64,000 nt of DNA from contig NC_092582.1 in assembly GCF_037975245.1 (NCBI RefSeq), positions 16,084,077-16,148,076 on the forward strand, given 5' to 3'. Below the pieces are notes generated by a model. The model saw only the letters and a program-made list of their open reading frames with translations. It did no database searches and was not told the origin of the DNA. The stretch is from Apostichopus japonicus. Its lineage: Eukaryota; Echinodermata; Holothuroidea; Aspidochirotida; Stichopodidae. A program made the position numbers and the translations under genes. Shown here piece after piece: positions 1 to 13,400 of this stretch (positions are counted from its first letter, which is position 1; every line of letters begins with the position of its first letter).

Positions 1-110
1 AGTTTAGCAAACAAATTGTTGAAAATACCCTTAGTAATCCATCTTTCTTATGTTTGAACACATTTTATGTTGAATACATTTTAATCAAGTTCATTTTTTC
101 TCAACTTCAG

Positions 111-295
111 GGACTTGGCTGCACGAAACTGCCTGCTTGGAGAAAACCACCTGGTCAAGGTCGCCGACTTTGGGCTGGCCCGAATAACACAGGGTGAAGT
201 CTACACGGCGCAAGCGGGTGCAAAGTTCCCCATCAAGTGGACGGCACCTGAAAGCTTGGCGTTTAACAAATTTTCCAACAAATCTGACATCTGGG
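111..295 (+). CDS. ABL1: ABL-type tyrosine kinase, internal exon (catalytic and activation loops)
   Basis: This is the first of three visible coding exons of an Abelson-family non-receptor tyrosine kinase, a cytoplasmic/nuclear signalling enzyme that phosphorylates tyrosines and remodels actin. The exon opens in phase after an acceptor (cttcag, ending at 110) and encodes the catalytic-loop residues DLAARN, the Mg-binding DFG in VADFGLAR, an activation-loop tyrosine in [15 protein letters not shown], and the APE motif in [12 protein letters not shown]. It ends after the first base of a codon at donor g|gtgagg, and the base joins CT at 1744 to give Ala of the AFG motif. The SH3, SH2 and kinase N-lobe exons must lie left of the window. 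The run [21 protein letters not shown] is typical of ABL rather than SRC kinases. The family call is firm; ABL1 versus ABL2 is not meaningful in an invertebrate with one gene. Confidence 0.95.
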
Positions 296-1743
296 GTGAG
301 GATTAGAGACTGTAGTTAAACCTTAATTATGCAATGAATCTTGACTGATTAAGCAATTTTCTCTTGGGTTCATCGTGTGTAGAAAATAATCACATAATCA
401 TGAAGATGTCCTTGCTTGAGGGAGAAGTTAATTCCTGGGGAAAAGATGCACCTCATCATAAATATTGTTATTTTAGGGGGTCTGTCAAAAGTGAAGCAGT
501 TGATTTTCGGCTGTTATGGTATATATGCATCTGTTTGTGTGTGTTTATAATCGAATGCGTAACAGGGCTTGAGAGTAGGTTAAATGTCTTGAAAGTTCCT
601 TCAAGGCTAAACGAAGATGAAGCCTGTTTCTCAGTGCAGATCTCAATGTTTAAAGTCATTGGTTTGATAAAGGAAAACAAAGTTGTTCTTTTTGCTCCGT
701 ATGAACGGCAGAGTGGATGACATTCAATATCACAGTGTCTTTGACAAATTTGTTAAGTATTGTAGACGTGTTATTCTAGGTCATAAAAATCTTACGATTA
801 TGCTATTGAGCGTGGTGTTGCATCTGAGGAACTGACCAAATGGACTGACTAAGCAGTATGGTCTTTTGAATTGATAAACCTCAGTTTATTAGAGAAAACA
901 TTTCCCCTTTCCTCTCCCACCCCCCTCACCGAAGAAAAAAAAGTGGTATAATAATGCAACCTCTCCTGTCAAAAGTGAAAACGAACATTTTACAACGTAT
1001 CAAAATTAATTTTATGCCTGCCATCATTTCTTAAACTCTGCCTTGGAGAAGTTTGTGTTGGTCTGTTATCCCATAATACATCACTCCTTAATCAGCTGTC
1101 ATTAATCATTTGGATTTTCAAATGTTGATGTTGGAAAAAAAAAAAACAAGAAAAGAATAAAATGTAGCATACTGCTCTGTGGAAACACCATTTCAATACC
1201 TTGGTCATAGCTTTCCTTCTGTGAAGTGTTTGCGTCCAATCGACTCACAGCTTACTCCAAGAAGAGAAGCTTTGTCAGGGCAAGTTATCTGTACAAGCAA
1301 TCTTTAACCTTGTAATAATATCTCTGTTTATTCATAACCAATATGTGTAAATAGGTGGAATAATTGCCTAGAAGTTAATGCAAATTGGATTCAAGATTTT
1401 GGCAGAAGTGTTAAATTTTATTTTCAACTTTGGATGAACGATTTGTGTAATTTTTTTTTTACAATAAAAAACACAGATATTTCCCAGTTCCCTCTTGTTA
1501 CTTACTCTCCTCTGGAGTTGCAAGATATGTATTGATAACCAGTTCGCCCAATCTATAAAAAATGTTCATACCTCTGTAAAGAAACCAGCTATAATGATCA
1601 TCTTAGGTGTCAGATATTGACACAGTTTGGTCTTAAGTTAGCTACTGGCCAGTTTGATATAAAGAAGCTACAGATTTCTTAAATAGGTATATATAAGCTG
1701 TAATTTTCTCATGCTCAAATGACTTTTGATTTTGTTTCGGCAG
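296..1743 (+). other. ABL intron
   Basis: A 1448-bp AT-rich intron with GT-AG ends joins a phase-1 donor at 295 to an acceptor at 1743. I see no second exon or recognisable repeat in it. Open frames here lack splice support and family similarity. Confidence 0.8.
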
Positions 1744-2175
1744 CTTTCGGTATCCTCCTGTGGGAGATTGCTACGTACGGTAGTTCACCTTACCCCGGTC
1801 TAGATCTCCAGCATGTCTACGGCAAACTGGAGAAAGGGTACCGGATGGAGCGTCCCGAGGGGTGTCCGTTAGACGTCTACAACCTCATGCTGAACTGCTG
1901 GGAGTGGAAGTCTAGCGATAGGCCTAGCTTCAGGGAAATCCTAGACGAGATGAACACGATGTTTGCCAACTCCAGTATAAGCGAGGAAGTGGAAAAGTCA
2001 AGAAGGGAGCCTCCGATCATACCAGTCAAGAAGCGCAGCAGCAGGAAGGACGGCGTCAGAGGTGGGATGCCGGACGAGAAACCCAGGAGTCACGACGGTG
2101 GCAGCGGCACGAGGGTCGACGAGAGAGGAAGAAACGGGCGGGAAATTCACACCAGTAACGAGATCTCCGAACAAG
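1744..2175 (+). CDS. ABL1: ABL-type tyrosine kinase, C-lobe exon
   Basis: The exon continues the kinase C-lobe: [13 protein letters not shown], then the [10 protein letters not shown] segment, the [12 protein letters not shown] motif (the conserved Arg of the C-lobe), and the ABL-specific tail SSISEEVEK. The kinase domain ends around 2010. The remaining residues are basic and hydrophilic, including [11 protein letters not shown], which resembles a nuclear-localisation signal as found after the ABL kinase domain. The donor is caag|gtgaat. Its single leftover G joins TA at 3184 to form GTA (Val), so phase is kept. The frame stays open to 2351 beyond the donor, but that part is intron with a T-run and G-run and no family similarity. 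A skipped small exon in the 1-kb intron downstream cannot be excluded. Confidence 0.94.
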
Positions 2176-3183
2176 GTGAATTAACGAGTGATCTGTGGTT
2201 TGTGATCTTTAATGGTAAAGCAACAGGAAGGAACATCCCATCCCTCTCAAATACATGTGATCCACCAGATACTCTCTCTCCACCCCACCTCATCCATTTG
2301 TACTCTTTGTTTTTTTTAGGGGGGGGGAGGTTTGGTGCACCAAGTTCTTAAAGTACTTTAACCTGCAGCTGGGGTAGGCCTCGAGGCTTCAGGCTAATTA
2401 ATGGCTAAATTGATAGTAGACTTCTATAATTGCCTTTAGAAAAAGAAAAGAGGCACTCGCTTTTCTCTGCCAGTAGACATTCAGAACATAAACACATAAT
2501 AAGTTGGTAACAAAGGTCAGTCAAAACATTGGAAGTTCTCTACCTTGTTCCCTACCTAATGTAAGCCCCATATTATTGCTTATTATCAGCAAATATTATT
2601 GGGCTGCTCTCAAAAGCCTGCACAGTAACTGATCCACAGTATTCTATAATACAGGAAAATGTCAGCGGGAGTTTCATTTTAGTCAGATTTTTTTTTTAAT
2701 TTTTATGCCCTAGCATTTTTCTTAGTAAGTGGCTTAATATTGTGAAATTCTAAATTTGTAAGTCTCTGAGAAATAATATCCTTTTTTTTCAACAAAAAAC
2801 ATAAAATCACTTTTATTTTTTGACATTAATGTAAGAAAAGATAATTTTCAGGATTTTATGCTAGTTTTGTTCATGTTTACTCTCTAGTTGTCGTAGTAAT
2901 ATCTACATCAGATATATACTGGCAACCTTCTTACATAGCCTTCCATAGTGTTAGAGTTTGCCTGAGTAAAAGAGTCGGCATAGCTCTGGGATGAGGATGG
3001 GTCACCGTTCTTTCCAAGCTTCCCTTTTCTTGTGAGTGTAGGGTGAATGGTAGTTTCTTGATTTATGTCTCTATGAAGCCATTAAGACTGGTATGACCAC
3101 CCAGTGTCCTCTCCTACAAGTGCAACATCTTTTTCACCACCTTCATCCTCTATCCTTTGTCTTTTTTATCTTTCTTTCTACAG

Positions 3184-4478
3184 TACCTCATGAACCTCCA
3201 GACTTTCCGAAGAAGAAAGGCTTCATGAAAAACTTGGGAAAGAAGAAGCGATCTATGGACCAATCAATGGATAACGTGTCGGCGACCGCCGAGGAGAATA
3301 ACACCCGCCCCCAAATGTCAACCGTCCCTGGCAAAGAAAATGGAATCGACATGCATGCAATCACACAAGATATAAACGCCTTATTTGTTGGACAAAATAA
3401 CGCAAACTCTTCACTTCTGAAGCCTGGCGCCCCGCCACGTCCAGGCTTAACCGCGAGAGCGGCGCTGAAGCCGCCCCCCATTAACGACGCGAGAAGTAAA
3501 CCGTGGCGGGCCAAAGAGGATAGCACCAGCTCATTGACAGAGGGCGTAGATGTACAAAGTTATAAGACCTCGAGGTCATCCTCGACTCCCACCATAGAGA
3601 GGAGGCCAGTTGAACCGAGTCTGCAGCAACAGCAGCAGCAGGAGGAGAAAGACACACCCAGGGCAGCGTTAAAGCCCCCTGGAAGACCAACCGATAGGCC
3701 TCCTCCTTTACCCCCACCTGTCAATGTTGCCACAGACTCAGCTAAGGAACCTTTAAGTAAAACAAAATCACTGCCTTCTGTAAAGAAACCGCTACAAACA
3801 CAGGTGCCATCCGAGGGCATCCCCGAGAGCCCAGACGATCCCACGTCCCCGACGTCCGGCATGCGTAAGAAGAAGGACATCAGTCGACCCAAAGTGCCTC
3901 CGCCCGCTCCACCCCCTCTCAGTCCCAACTCGGATTCATCGTCTGCGTCTCCGATCCCCAGTCCCCGAAGCTCACCCTCCAGGACACCTCTGAGCCTTCC
4001 GAAGCCGCAGCGCTATGCCCACAAGCCACCTATACTCAGCCCCAAGCCGACGATAAGCAGCAACAAGCCAATCTTCCCTGCCACGAATCCCAACGTCAAG
4101 AGACACGACAGAAAGGGCTCGGCCAGGAGGCGGGTCGCGGCGCAGAACGAGAAGGCGGAGATGCAGGCCTCCAAGACAACCCTACTGCAGACCGCCGACA
4201 GCCTGTTCATGCAGAGTAACGTTATTATAAAAACGGGGGACTTCACTCTCTGCCATGAGTTCTCGTCCTCGTTAGAAGACTTCTTTCAGTCGTGCGAAAA
4301 GCACTTGGAAAATATGCCGGTCAGGCAGAAATTTTCGTTACGGGACGTTTTATCCAGATCTTCGAAAGACTTGCAGACGTTGAAAGTGAAACATTCATCG
4401 GTCAATACGGTGGAATTGGATACCATCGTAAACGGCCTGCATAACAGCATCAAAGAGATCCGGTCGCTTATACAGTGA
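3184..4478 (+). CDS. ABL1: ABL-type tyrosine kinase, terminal exon (proline-rich tail and F-actin-binding domain)
   Basis: This large last exon encodes 430 residues and ends at TGA 4476-4478. Its start is set by the acceptor tttctacag at 3183. It opens with VPHEPPDFPKKKGFMKNLG, close to the start of the ABL tail, followed by a basic KKKRS cluster. A long low-complexity stretch is rich in Pro, Ser and Lys with PxxP-type SH3 ligands (RPPPLPPPV; KVPPPAPPPLSP) and a short polyglutamine tract encoded by CAG/CAA near 3627-3645. The final ~110 residues, from about ADSLFMQSNVI to the end, look like the helical F-actin-binding domain that closes ABL proteins. The tail after the kinase is about 500 residues, shorter than in vertebrate ABL. 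Domain placement in the tail is inferred from order and helical character. Confidence 0.92.
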
Positions 4479-7400
4479 TTTTTATTTTCTCTTTTCCTTT
4501 CTGTTTTTTTTTTTTCCTTTTTCCTTTTCCTCTTTCTTTCTAACTAAGATATAAAAAAAGAAATATTTTATTAAAAGATGTTTGTATATTAGGCGTCATA
4601 TTTTCTATTTGCTCCATTTTTATCTAATTTTCTCTTTGCTTGAAAAAAATAGAGCAAAAATAAGAGAAATGAGTCGAGCGTCTGCTTTTAAAACGCAAGT
4701 TGCTTTCATTTATGGCAGCCGAGCAGCTGTGAGATTTAATGGGTGATGATGCAATAAATGCTGGTAATTAATCCAACCTCATTAATATGCATTTATGAAT
4801 CAAACACGGTTGGATTTATGAGCAGGGTATAACAACGTTACAGTTTTTTTTCCTCTATTACTCGGGGTAATAAAAGAAAATGTTGACATTTGAAAATAGA
4901 AATGGAATCATTCTAATAGACCTGGGGTATATTTTTGGGTGGTTGGGGCTTATTCACCCATTTTATAATTAAATAAGGAAACTTACCCTTTTTCATGTGT
5001 GTGTGTGTGAGTGTGTCTGTAGAAGGGTTCACCTCTGATAGAGGGCAGTTATACATTTTCTCCAATGAATGTCATACAGCTTTTTTTGTGAAGACATGCA
5101 AGAGAATGGACACAACACTCCCGCCCGTTGAACGTAACCATTTTGAAACGATAACAATAATATCAAACATTTGAAAGAAGCTTTGCAGAAGCTAACAAGC
5201 TGGTCTGATTGACATGCATTGTTCAAAATGTAGAGTCATTCTGTTAACAGAATCTGGATTCGGACATATGAGCAAGACTGGGTGGCAAAACACTTCTGTT
5301 CCCACCCCCCCTTCCCCCGACTCCCCTGATTAATGGCAATTAGATAGACACTTTTCTGTCAATTTGTCACATATGAAGTACTTTGTTTAAAGGGATGATA
5401 GACTCACAAGATGATTCAGAGTACAAGGGTGGACGAAAATATCATGTGATTTATAATCAAAATCTAAATTCAAGTCGTGTGAAATTACCATTCAGTCATT
5501 ACTTGATGGAGGCTATCGCAAAACGTGACTTTATGCTGTTTAGAATGAATAACATTGGTTATACCGTCTGTTTAAATTGCCATAGCAACCCTGGAGCTTG
5601 ATACTACCAAAGCCTTACATCTCCAGTGTGTATAGTATAATACCCAGTGTCAACACCAACATCAAAGTGCATCAAATTTGATACATATATACATGTCCCT
5701 CGTATTTTTAATATTTCATTGCCGATGAAGCTCATATCAAAACCATATATTTAATGCCTTTTAAATTGTCAATAGTTTACATAAATTGACGTAATGGCTA
5801 ATTAAAGTCTGTTAATTAATCAAAGTTGATTATGCTTGACAGCTTTAATTGAAAAAGTTCATCCTTAAATTAACAACCAAATAACTTTCCTCTTATTTAT
5901 GTAGAGCAGTGATGATATATTGAGGAGCAGTGATTAAACAGTATGTAACAATAACAGTAGACACCTTCGTTGATGGGAATTAAAGGCACTTTAGTTATCT
6001 ATTTTGCAGGACAAATTCACATTTGTGTTGAACATGTGACCACATCTGGAGTTTGTGCAAGGGTGAATGGTTGGTTGATGGGGGATGTGTTGGGTGGGCA
6101 GGAATATTTCTGTCCGTCGGAAAGTGAAGGTAGTTTACAAAGACAAAGTCTTCCAAAAGACATATCTCTCTCACATCTCTTGTTGTTAACTTTGGTGATT
6201 AACTTAAAACTGTCTATCATCTTAAGGGAGATAACATCATTCCACTACAGTTATTTCATCTTTTTGTAGGATTAAATTCCACATGTTGTACATCTCTCAC
6301 AGAGGGGGGGGGGGTGGAAGTAGGGGTGGGAGGACTTCCACATATAAGCACAGGGTCCTTTGAAAGTGGAAGGGGTTGGGGGGGGGGTTTGGAAGGATAT
6401 TATAAAGCCATTTGAATCAACACTCAACCACAGAAATACCTCAGCATATAGAATGGTCTCTTTTCACATAGTGTGTGGAGTAATGTTATCCATTACACCC
6501 TTCCTTTGATAAATCCCATGTAATGCCACCTGTCAATTGGTCATTGTCAAAGATTTGCTTGTATCAACACTGGTTTTGGTTTTAATAGTATTCAGCAGTT
6601 CACAGTATAGTATGACGCATGTAGCATTAATATCACAAGGTCAGCTGGAACTTGTTTTCATTTGTTTTCAAAGGGAAACATTAACAGTAATTGTCCTAGC
6701 TAGACGGTTTAAAGTATGTGAATTAAACAGGTGAAAAGTACTTAAATAAAACAGGTGTACCTACATGTACAGGAGCTATCTAGACCTGGCAAGTCTTGTA
6801 CTATGTCTAATGCAGTATCGATGCTGTCTCGTCAGAACAGCCTGTTGCACAATGTCCAGTCAATTGTGTAAGTAGGTCCTTGGTGGGCAGGAATAGGGGA
6901 AAGGTCAAAGGTCATTCCATTGTCGACAAAATGCTCTGCTGTATGGGGTGGGCTTTATTGAAGCCACAAGTTACATAATGCCACATTCTCTTGTTTCATT
7001 TATATTTATTAAATCTGAGTTGTCAATATTTCTTTTTAAATAATAACTCTGTAAAGGAAAATCCACATGAAATTTATTTCACTGATGAAAGGAATATATT
7101 TTAAGCACCCTGGTGAAATTTGCATGGCATCCCTATGAACCATCATCAAAATAACAACCTTTTCTAGTTTACACATTTCATAACAAAAGTGAACGTGAAG
7201 CAAAATTTTGTGATCTCCTAAAATCCTTTTTTAAAATTTTACTTCTACATTTTTCTACTTGAATACTGGGAAGAACTCTATGTGAGTACTACACCATATG
7301 TTTGTATTTATGTAATATTAAACTTCAAATCCCTTAGTTAAAGTTGGAACTCTATCCAATCCAAGCTCAAACAATAAAGGGACAAATAAAGCCCCGCCCC

Positions 7401-8133
7401 CCCCCCTCCCACCCAAAAAAATTGTAATAATAATTATGCTAAATAATAACATGCTGCAAGCAAAATGGAAAAAGAAAAACATTTTGATGTTATTATGCAA
7501 CCTCACACCTGTTTTCTCTAAGTTCACTTGTAGTACCAACTGTCACACTTTCGGTGTCTCTCAAATTCACTACTAGGATGCTTAGAATATGTATATATAA
7601 ATCAATTTTCCTTTGGACTGTCCTGTTTAATATTCATACTTTTTCATCTTCCAATGACATACATTATGGTTAGGTATCTAAAGTCTGACTCACTTTTAAA
7701 GTAAAACTTCTTGAAGAGAAAAACCCCAAAAGAAATCCCCTTGTAGCCTTGTAAGAAGCTGAAACACTTCATTGGGATAGAAGCACATAGGGGACTCCTT
7801 GCAAACCCCAGTTTTTCCTTGTTGTCCCTTGGCCATGCTCGGTTTGAGTTCAAAATGAGGAAGGTTATGAACCGTTAAATCCTTGCCCAAGTGTCCTGGA
7901 TAAAAAAATAAGCACTATCAAATTATTGGAAGCCTTGAATTAGGGCCTAGATCACATGTATCGAGAGATTAATGAATGCATGAGGATACCAGCAGCTCTT
8001 GATTTTCAAATATTAACTCTTTAATTTGCAATTGGTTGCTACAGTTGGTGGTAAATTAAGTAGGAAGGGGCGGAGGGGGGGGGAGGGGACAGCCAGTCGT
8101 AGGTGGAAAGAGGATAAAAGTGTGTGGCATGAA
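4479..8133. other. ABL 3' flank and intergenic DNA
   Basis: AT-rich sequence with short GT runs (near 4999) and G runs (6305-6313, 6378-6387). No exon, RNA gene or complete element was recognised. A short stretch near 7075-7130 resembles sequence near 32345-32410 (shared words such as CCTGGTGAAATTTG), so part of it is a dispersed repeat. Confidence 0.5.
4753..4758 (+). terminator. Candidate polyadenylation signal for ABL
   Basis: AATAAA lies 275 bp after the ABL stop. A second AATAAA is at 4869-4874. Which one is used cannot be told from the sequence. Confidence 0.35.
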
Positions 8134-8403
8134 ATGGTTGGAGCAGTGTAACTTAGGCTAAGTTAGTGGTTGGAGCAGAGTAACTTAGGCTAAGATTGGG
8201 GGTTGGAGCAGTGTAACTTAGGCTATTAAGTTTATGGTTGGAGCAGTGTTATTAGGCTAACTTTGTGGTTGGAGCAGTGTAACTTAGGCTAAGATTGGGG
8301 GTTGGAGCAGTGTAACTTTAAGGCTATCAAGTTTATGGTTGGAGCAGTGTCACTTAGGCTACGTTTGTGGTTGGAGCAGTGTCACTTTAATAGGCTAAGT
8401 TTG
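8134..8403 (+). repeat. Minisatellite, about 8 copies of a ~33-nt unit
   Basis: The unit carries the constant core GGTTGGAGCAGTGTAACTTA followed by GGCTAAG and a variable AT spacer. About eight copies run head to tail, with small indels and substitutions such as GTCACTT in the last two copies. No open frame is conserved, so this is a non-coding VNTR-type array. Confidence 0.9.
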
Positions 8404-9704
8404 AAACCGTTGGTTTGCTTTTCATTACTAGCCATTTTAAACCTCATCGTCTTAACTCTTAACCTTTGATATCGAAATTGAAAGGGTAAAAAAATCATGC
8501 GTCATTCTGATACTAAGTATGTTTGTGTGTGTGTGTGTGTGTTTTTTGTCTGTCTGTCTTCCTGAATGATATCAAGTTTGCCTCTCCCTTAAGGTATGTA
8601 CAATCTATCTCCAGTTATTTAGCTGCAACAATTACAGACAATATTAAGATTAAGCAAATTATAATATGCAAATGACAGTAATAATGTTGAGTTTCATTTT
8701 GAAGTTTGATAAGGAGATCCTTTCACTCCATCAATCATTTTTTTTTTCACCCAGCAGTATTAATTCTAAGTTATATGCAGCGCAAATGAAAAAAAGGTAA
8801 GAATTCAATTAACTCCTCTATGAATGTTGATGAAATTATAATGTGCTTGAAGTTTGTCCTCCTATACACTTCGGGTAAAGTAATGATTTTTCTCTCACTG
8901 TGGCATGAAACAACTTTGATCATGTTAATGTTACTTTTGTCACTTACTGATTCCATTGTTAGACCCCCATGCAAGATGAAAAACAAAGGATGAGGTGGGG
9001 TTTGGATGGGGAATGGGTAGGGGAATTGAAAATGTGTTTCATTTAGTTTGAAAGCTGTCGTCGAAAATGAAACATACACATTTTTCAGAATATTTTTTAC
9101 GTTTGTATTAATTTCAAATGGTTATGCAAATTGAATCTGGCAAATCATGCATATCGTGCTCTGTTTCTATTGCTGCTTTCACGATTGTCTGCAAACCTGA
9201 TAACTAAATCATGATAGCATTGATTGTTTGATTTATTATTATTGATTGATCATGGATAGATAACCTATTGATTATACGTATGTCAACACCTCTCCCACTC
9301 ACTGAATTAAGGACATATTGTACTTGTGCTGCATGCCAATTGGACTGTATTAGGTCTTCAAGGTGAAGAGAGGCCATGAGAATGATGGGCGTGGGGTGGA
9401 TTCCTATGCTTTTGGTGGTCGGTATTTTCTCTATATTTAACTACAGCAAAACCAAATTTAGTTCATGACAATTGTGATGTATTGATTTTTATCCAACATA
9501 CCAGCATATTAACAATGGTAAAGAGCAATGTTAACTGGGAGATGAGGGAGGAGGTATGAGGGAGGTAGAGATGTTAAACCAAAACCAAAGGTGTTCTTGT
9601 GGAGGTGTGTTGAGGACAGATGGAAAGCAGCAGACTTACATTCAATATCTAAGTATGGCTATTATTATTATCAGTGGGTTATGAAATTATATGTTTGTAA
9701 GAGG
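8404..9704. other. Intergenic DNA, no gene seen
   Basis: AT-rich with a short (TG)n at 8522-8541. Nothing else recognisable. Confidence 0.4.
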
Positions 9705-9945
9705 TGGTGAGGTTGTGGAGTTATCAGGGAGGGGAGAGAGGCATAAGGGATGGGGAAGGGGTATCTGGGAGGGGCAGGGGGAGGGGTATAAGGGAGAGGG
9801 GTATTAGGGAGAGGAGAGAGGCATCAGGGATGGGGAAGGGGTACCAGGGAAGGGGTATCAGGGGTGGGGATGGTGTATCAGGGAGGGAGAAGGGGTATCA
9901 AGGGTGGGGATGGTGTATCAGGGAGGGAGAAGGGGTATCAGGGAG
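9705..9945 (+). repeat. Purine-rich minisatellite (GGGGTATCAGGGA type)
   Basis: Irregular tandem copies of words such as GGGGTATCAGGGAGGG and GAGAGGCATCAGGGATGG. The strand is almost pure purine, so it could form triplex or G-rich structures. The frame that reads through it (Gly/Arg repeats) has no support as a protein. Confidence 0.8.
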
Positions 9946-10060
9946 TTAATTCATTATCTGTGAGAATAAAAGTTGCTTCTGCAAGGATAGGTTGGGGTGG
10001 GGTGAGAGAGACAGATGCAGCTTGCCATTTTAATGGAGTTGGTTAGTTGACTTAAGACTA

Positions 10061-10097
10061 TTATTATTATTATCATCATTATTATTATTATTATTAT
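10061..10097 (+). repeat. (ATT)n microsatellite
   Basis: Trinucleotide ATT repeats interrupted by ATC units. Confidence 0.85.
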
Positions 10098-10322
10098 AAA
10101 ATACTATACTGTATGATGACCTCGTTAGAGGTATAATATGGTTGGACATTACTACCATAGTACGTTGTGGTGCTTCGCTGTGGATGCTGGAGAGATTACT
10201 ATTGCATGATCATCATTTATATGCAAATATTTGAAGAAGGAAAAGAAAAAAGAAAATATTCTATGTTACTAAAGGTGACGTATTAAACAGAAAGAGATGA
10301 AACCGCTACACATGACTTGAAG

Positions 10323-10488
10323 TTTGTCTTGGCAGGGATAAGGGTGGAAGAGAGGGTAGGGTTTGGTGGAGAGGGGGTGAGATAAGGGATGGAAGGTGGG
10401 GAAGAGAGGGTTGGGTTTGGTATAAAGGGGTGAGATAATGGGTGGAAGGTGGGAAAGAGAGGAAAGGGTTTGGTGGAGAGGGGTGAGC
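10323..10488 (+). repeat. G-rich tandem repeat, 3 copies of ~54 nt
   Basis: Three head-to-tail units share GATAAGGGTGGAAG, GAGAGGG and TTTGGTGGAGAGGGGTGAG. Divergence between units is modest. Long open frames in the array reflect the lack of TAA/TAG words on the C-rich strand and are not coding evidence. Confidence 0.8.
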
Positions 10489-10489
10489 T

Positions 10490-13400
10490 ACTAATGTGCC
10501 CACCTGACATGAGTCAGAGTCTAATAAACTCTTTCTAAATTGCCCTTTATTTTCTGTACCACCCTTTATCCATGCACTGGGTATCATATGGTCTCCATTT
10601 TCCCCACACACCCCACCCCTTCCCCAATACCACCACCCCATCCCAGGTATTGTAAATCTATTCATTTTAGTCTTATCGTGCAAAGTTCTCTTGCCCTCCT
10701 TGGCGTTTGCAGGTATAAGGATACATTTAGGCACAAAATTAATTTTCGATATGTTCTAGATCATTTAACGTACACTGCTACTGGTCAGTGCAGGTGGTAA
10801 TTCAACACCACTTTAAATCTTTGAGATATGACCATTTAAACAAGTAAAATTCATTGCTTGATTTGACTTTGACAATAATATTCTTAATACAGTATTCCAA
10901 ATTGTCTCTGCTTGGTGATCCCGATTTTCACCTTTATCATCTTGGTGACTCTCCAGTGGCGAATATTGTGGCCCTGTGAAAGGGGCCCTACGAGAAGGAG
11001 GTACCCCCCTCCCTCCTGGGCCCTTACATTTGAAAAACAACTTTTAGATGATGAAAGATGCTTAGTTCCATAAATGTGTTGTACTTTCCGCTGTGTTTCT
11101 ACAACTATTTTTGTTTCCCGAATTTTTAGCGGGTTTGAATAAACAGATTATTAGGTTAGCCCCTCAGGTGTAACACAAACCTACCTTAAAAGACATGACA
11201 CTACTATGGTCACGAATGAGAATATTTACAATGCTTTACAACTATAGAAACATTTAAAAAAACAAGTGTTGGATATCATCCAAAGGGTGCATGCCCTGCT
11301 GTTATATCAAGTTATTAAGAGTATAATTTGATGGAGTTATTCAACTGTTTAAAGCAATGGATTAATATTAACAAAGAGCGTTGCACAGAGGAGCCGACGT
11401 CGTCATTTAGATTATAGCCTTAAAGGAGCATTCCGTGTCAATTCACAAGCACGCCTTGTGCAGCACGCCCTCAACAAACTACACAACAAACACAAATACG
11501 TTCAATGTTACACTGTTATACGACTACGCCCTCTTTCGCCATATCTCATCATACATCCATCCTTTCGGCCTCTACAGTGCTGTCAATAGTAGATAAACTT
11601 CTAAACCACGATAGAGACTGCTTAGAACCGTCATCTCTATTTTTTATTTTTAAGAGTAAATCCTGACAACTTTATTATTCGTTGCAGATATGTTCAGTTT
11701 TCACCATGTTCGATCCCGGGATGCTGGGAGCCTTCTCCCACCCCACCACTGCAATTGTCACAGTGAAAGAATGTTAAAACTAAGCGTACGTATATGTAAA
11801 ATAACGTAGGTTCACGGGGGCCCTGCCGTTTATCGGAATGTGAATATATATTTGTTATGCAAAGCTCAGAACTCTTGCCTTTTGTTTCTCAAACTTAAGG
11901 ACATATTTTGTTGTCGTACCATTATATAAGCTTTTGTCTGTTCGAGAGTTAAACAATTCCAGTCATGAAGTAACGCAAACTGCAGAGAAAACACACGTCC
12001 CTAATATTCAGCGCCATGTTATACGATCGATCATACAGAGGTTTGCATGCGCAAGTACCATTTAACGTTGGAAATGTGACTCCAGGCAAAAATCGCCAAC
12101 TAGTGACTGCCGTGACAAAAAACACTAATGGGAACAAAAAGAATTCAAATGCATCATATTTCGAAAAAGAGGTAAGTTCGTTTTGTTTCTGAATTGTTGA
12201 GCAGTAATATTTAAAGTTACTTGCTGTATCTGTCATCCAAGCGTGTCGCCATGTTGGGGGTGGGGGAGGGCGGGGTGGAGGAGGTCGCCCTACCAAAATG
12301 AGAGGAAGAGAAAGGGGACCATGAGCAAGGAACAACGTAGAAAGATCTCACACAAAATTGCAGAAGTGTGGAAATTGGAATATCTTATTCTCATTTATGC
12401 CGCTTTAAATATATTTCACAGTCATAGCGATATATTTAAGCGTTTGCCCCCCCCCCCCCTTCCCGTAGCCTACATAGAGTCACCCTATCGAAAGGGAATG
12501 CAAATCACCAAATTGTAGGCTACCAATGTATAGAGGCAGAAAACGAACAAATGTTTCTGGCCTTTGATTCACTCCGAGTCGATTTGGCCGGTAAAAAAAT
12601 AACAACTTCAAACCTTGTATCACACCTAGCCTTGGCATTATCGTATTGTTTGTTTTGTATCACTGCCTAACTGCCACACTGCCACGGATTTGACTAGGCC
12701 ATCTTAGAGGTAGCTTCTAATTTGGAATAATTCCTACCCAGCGTAATCAATATGCTAACCATATCCAGTATTTTGAACATTTTAATATAGGCTATAAGTT
12801 TGCATGGCTTAAATCTAGACCGATTGGATAAAATCTGAAAGCACCGAAGCCGCTAAAGTCCGCCATAAAGTATAGCCTCCGTGGGCGTCGCCCCTGAACA
12901 AACTCCAGGATCCCACACAGATAGCGCAAACTTTCCCGTTCACAAGGCAATAGTGTAAAATTCCCCGCGATTTCACCCGACTGATGATGAAGATGGGGGA
13001 GGGTAGGTGGGGGGGGGGCAGCTATGGTACTACCCTCGGGCTTCCTCAGCGATACAGTAATACATTTTGAAATTCTTTTTCAGTACAAATATTTGAGAAG
13101 TGTTTACATATTCAACGGTATGGGTAATTGATCCCGTCCGAAACTTGGAAGAGATATTGTAGGGGCGGATACAGATAATTTAAGAATTCCTCCACAGAAT
13201 TAGACGTGATGGGCATGGTGGGGCATATATTGTATATACATGATGCGTATAGTTAGGTATGTACACCTCGACATCCCATGGATCCGGGCCTGAGACTGTT
13301 GTGGCAGGGGTAAATATCGCTTGTATTGCACTCCTTGTCGATGCATGATAAGGTGGATGATGTTTGCTACAATAAACATCTGCTCTATAGGTCCGCCCTC

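Noticed and set aside
2176-2351. Continuation of the ABL C-lobe frame past 2175
   Set aside because: A donor at 2175 joins the 3184 exon in exact phase, and the extra sequence has a T-run and G-run with no family similarity.
3093-3183. ATG-initiated extension in front of the ABL terminal exon
   Set aside because: It is the pyrimidine-rich acceptor region; the preceding ABL exon joins at 3184 in phase.
8134-8403. CRISPR-like array
   Set aside because: The genome is eukaryotic, the spacers are related to each other, and no cas gene is present.
9704-10510. Gly/Arg-rich and Pro/Ser-rich frames on both strands
   Set aside because: They reflect purine-rich minisatellites with few stop codons.
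10955-11040. Possible hAT end CAGTGGCGAA
   Set aside because: No matching inverted end or flanking duplication was found nearby.
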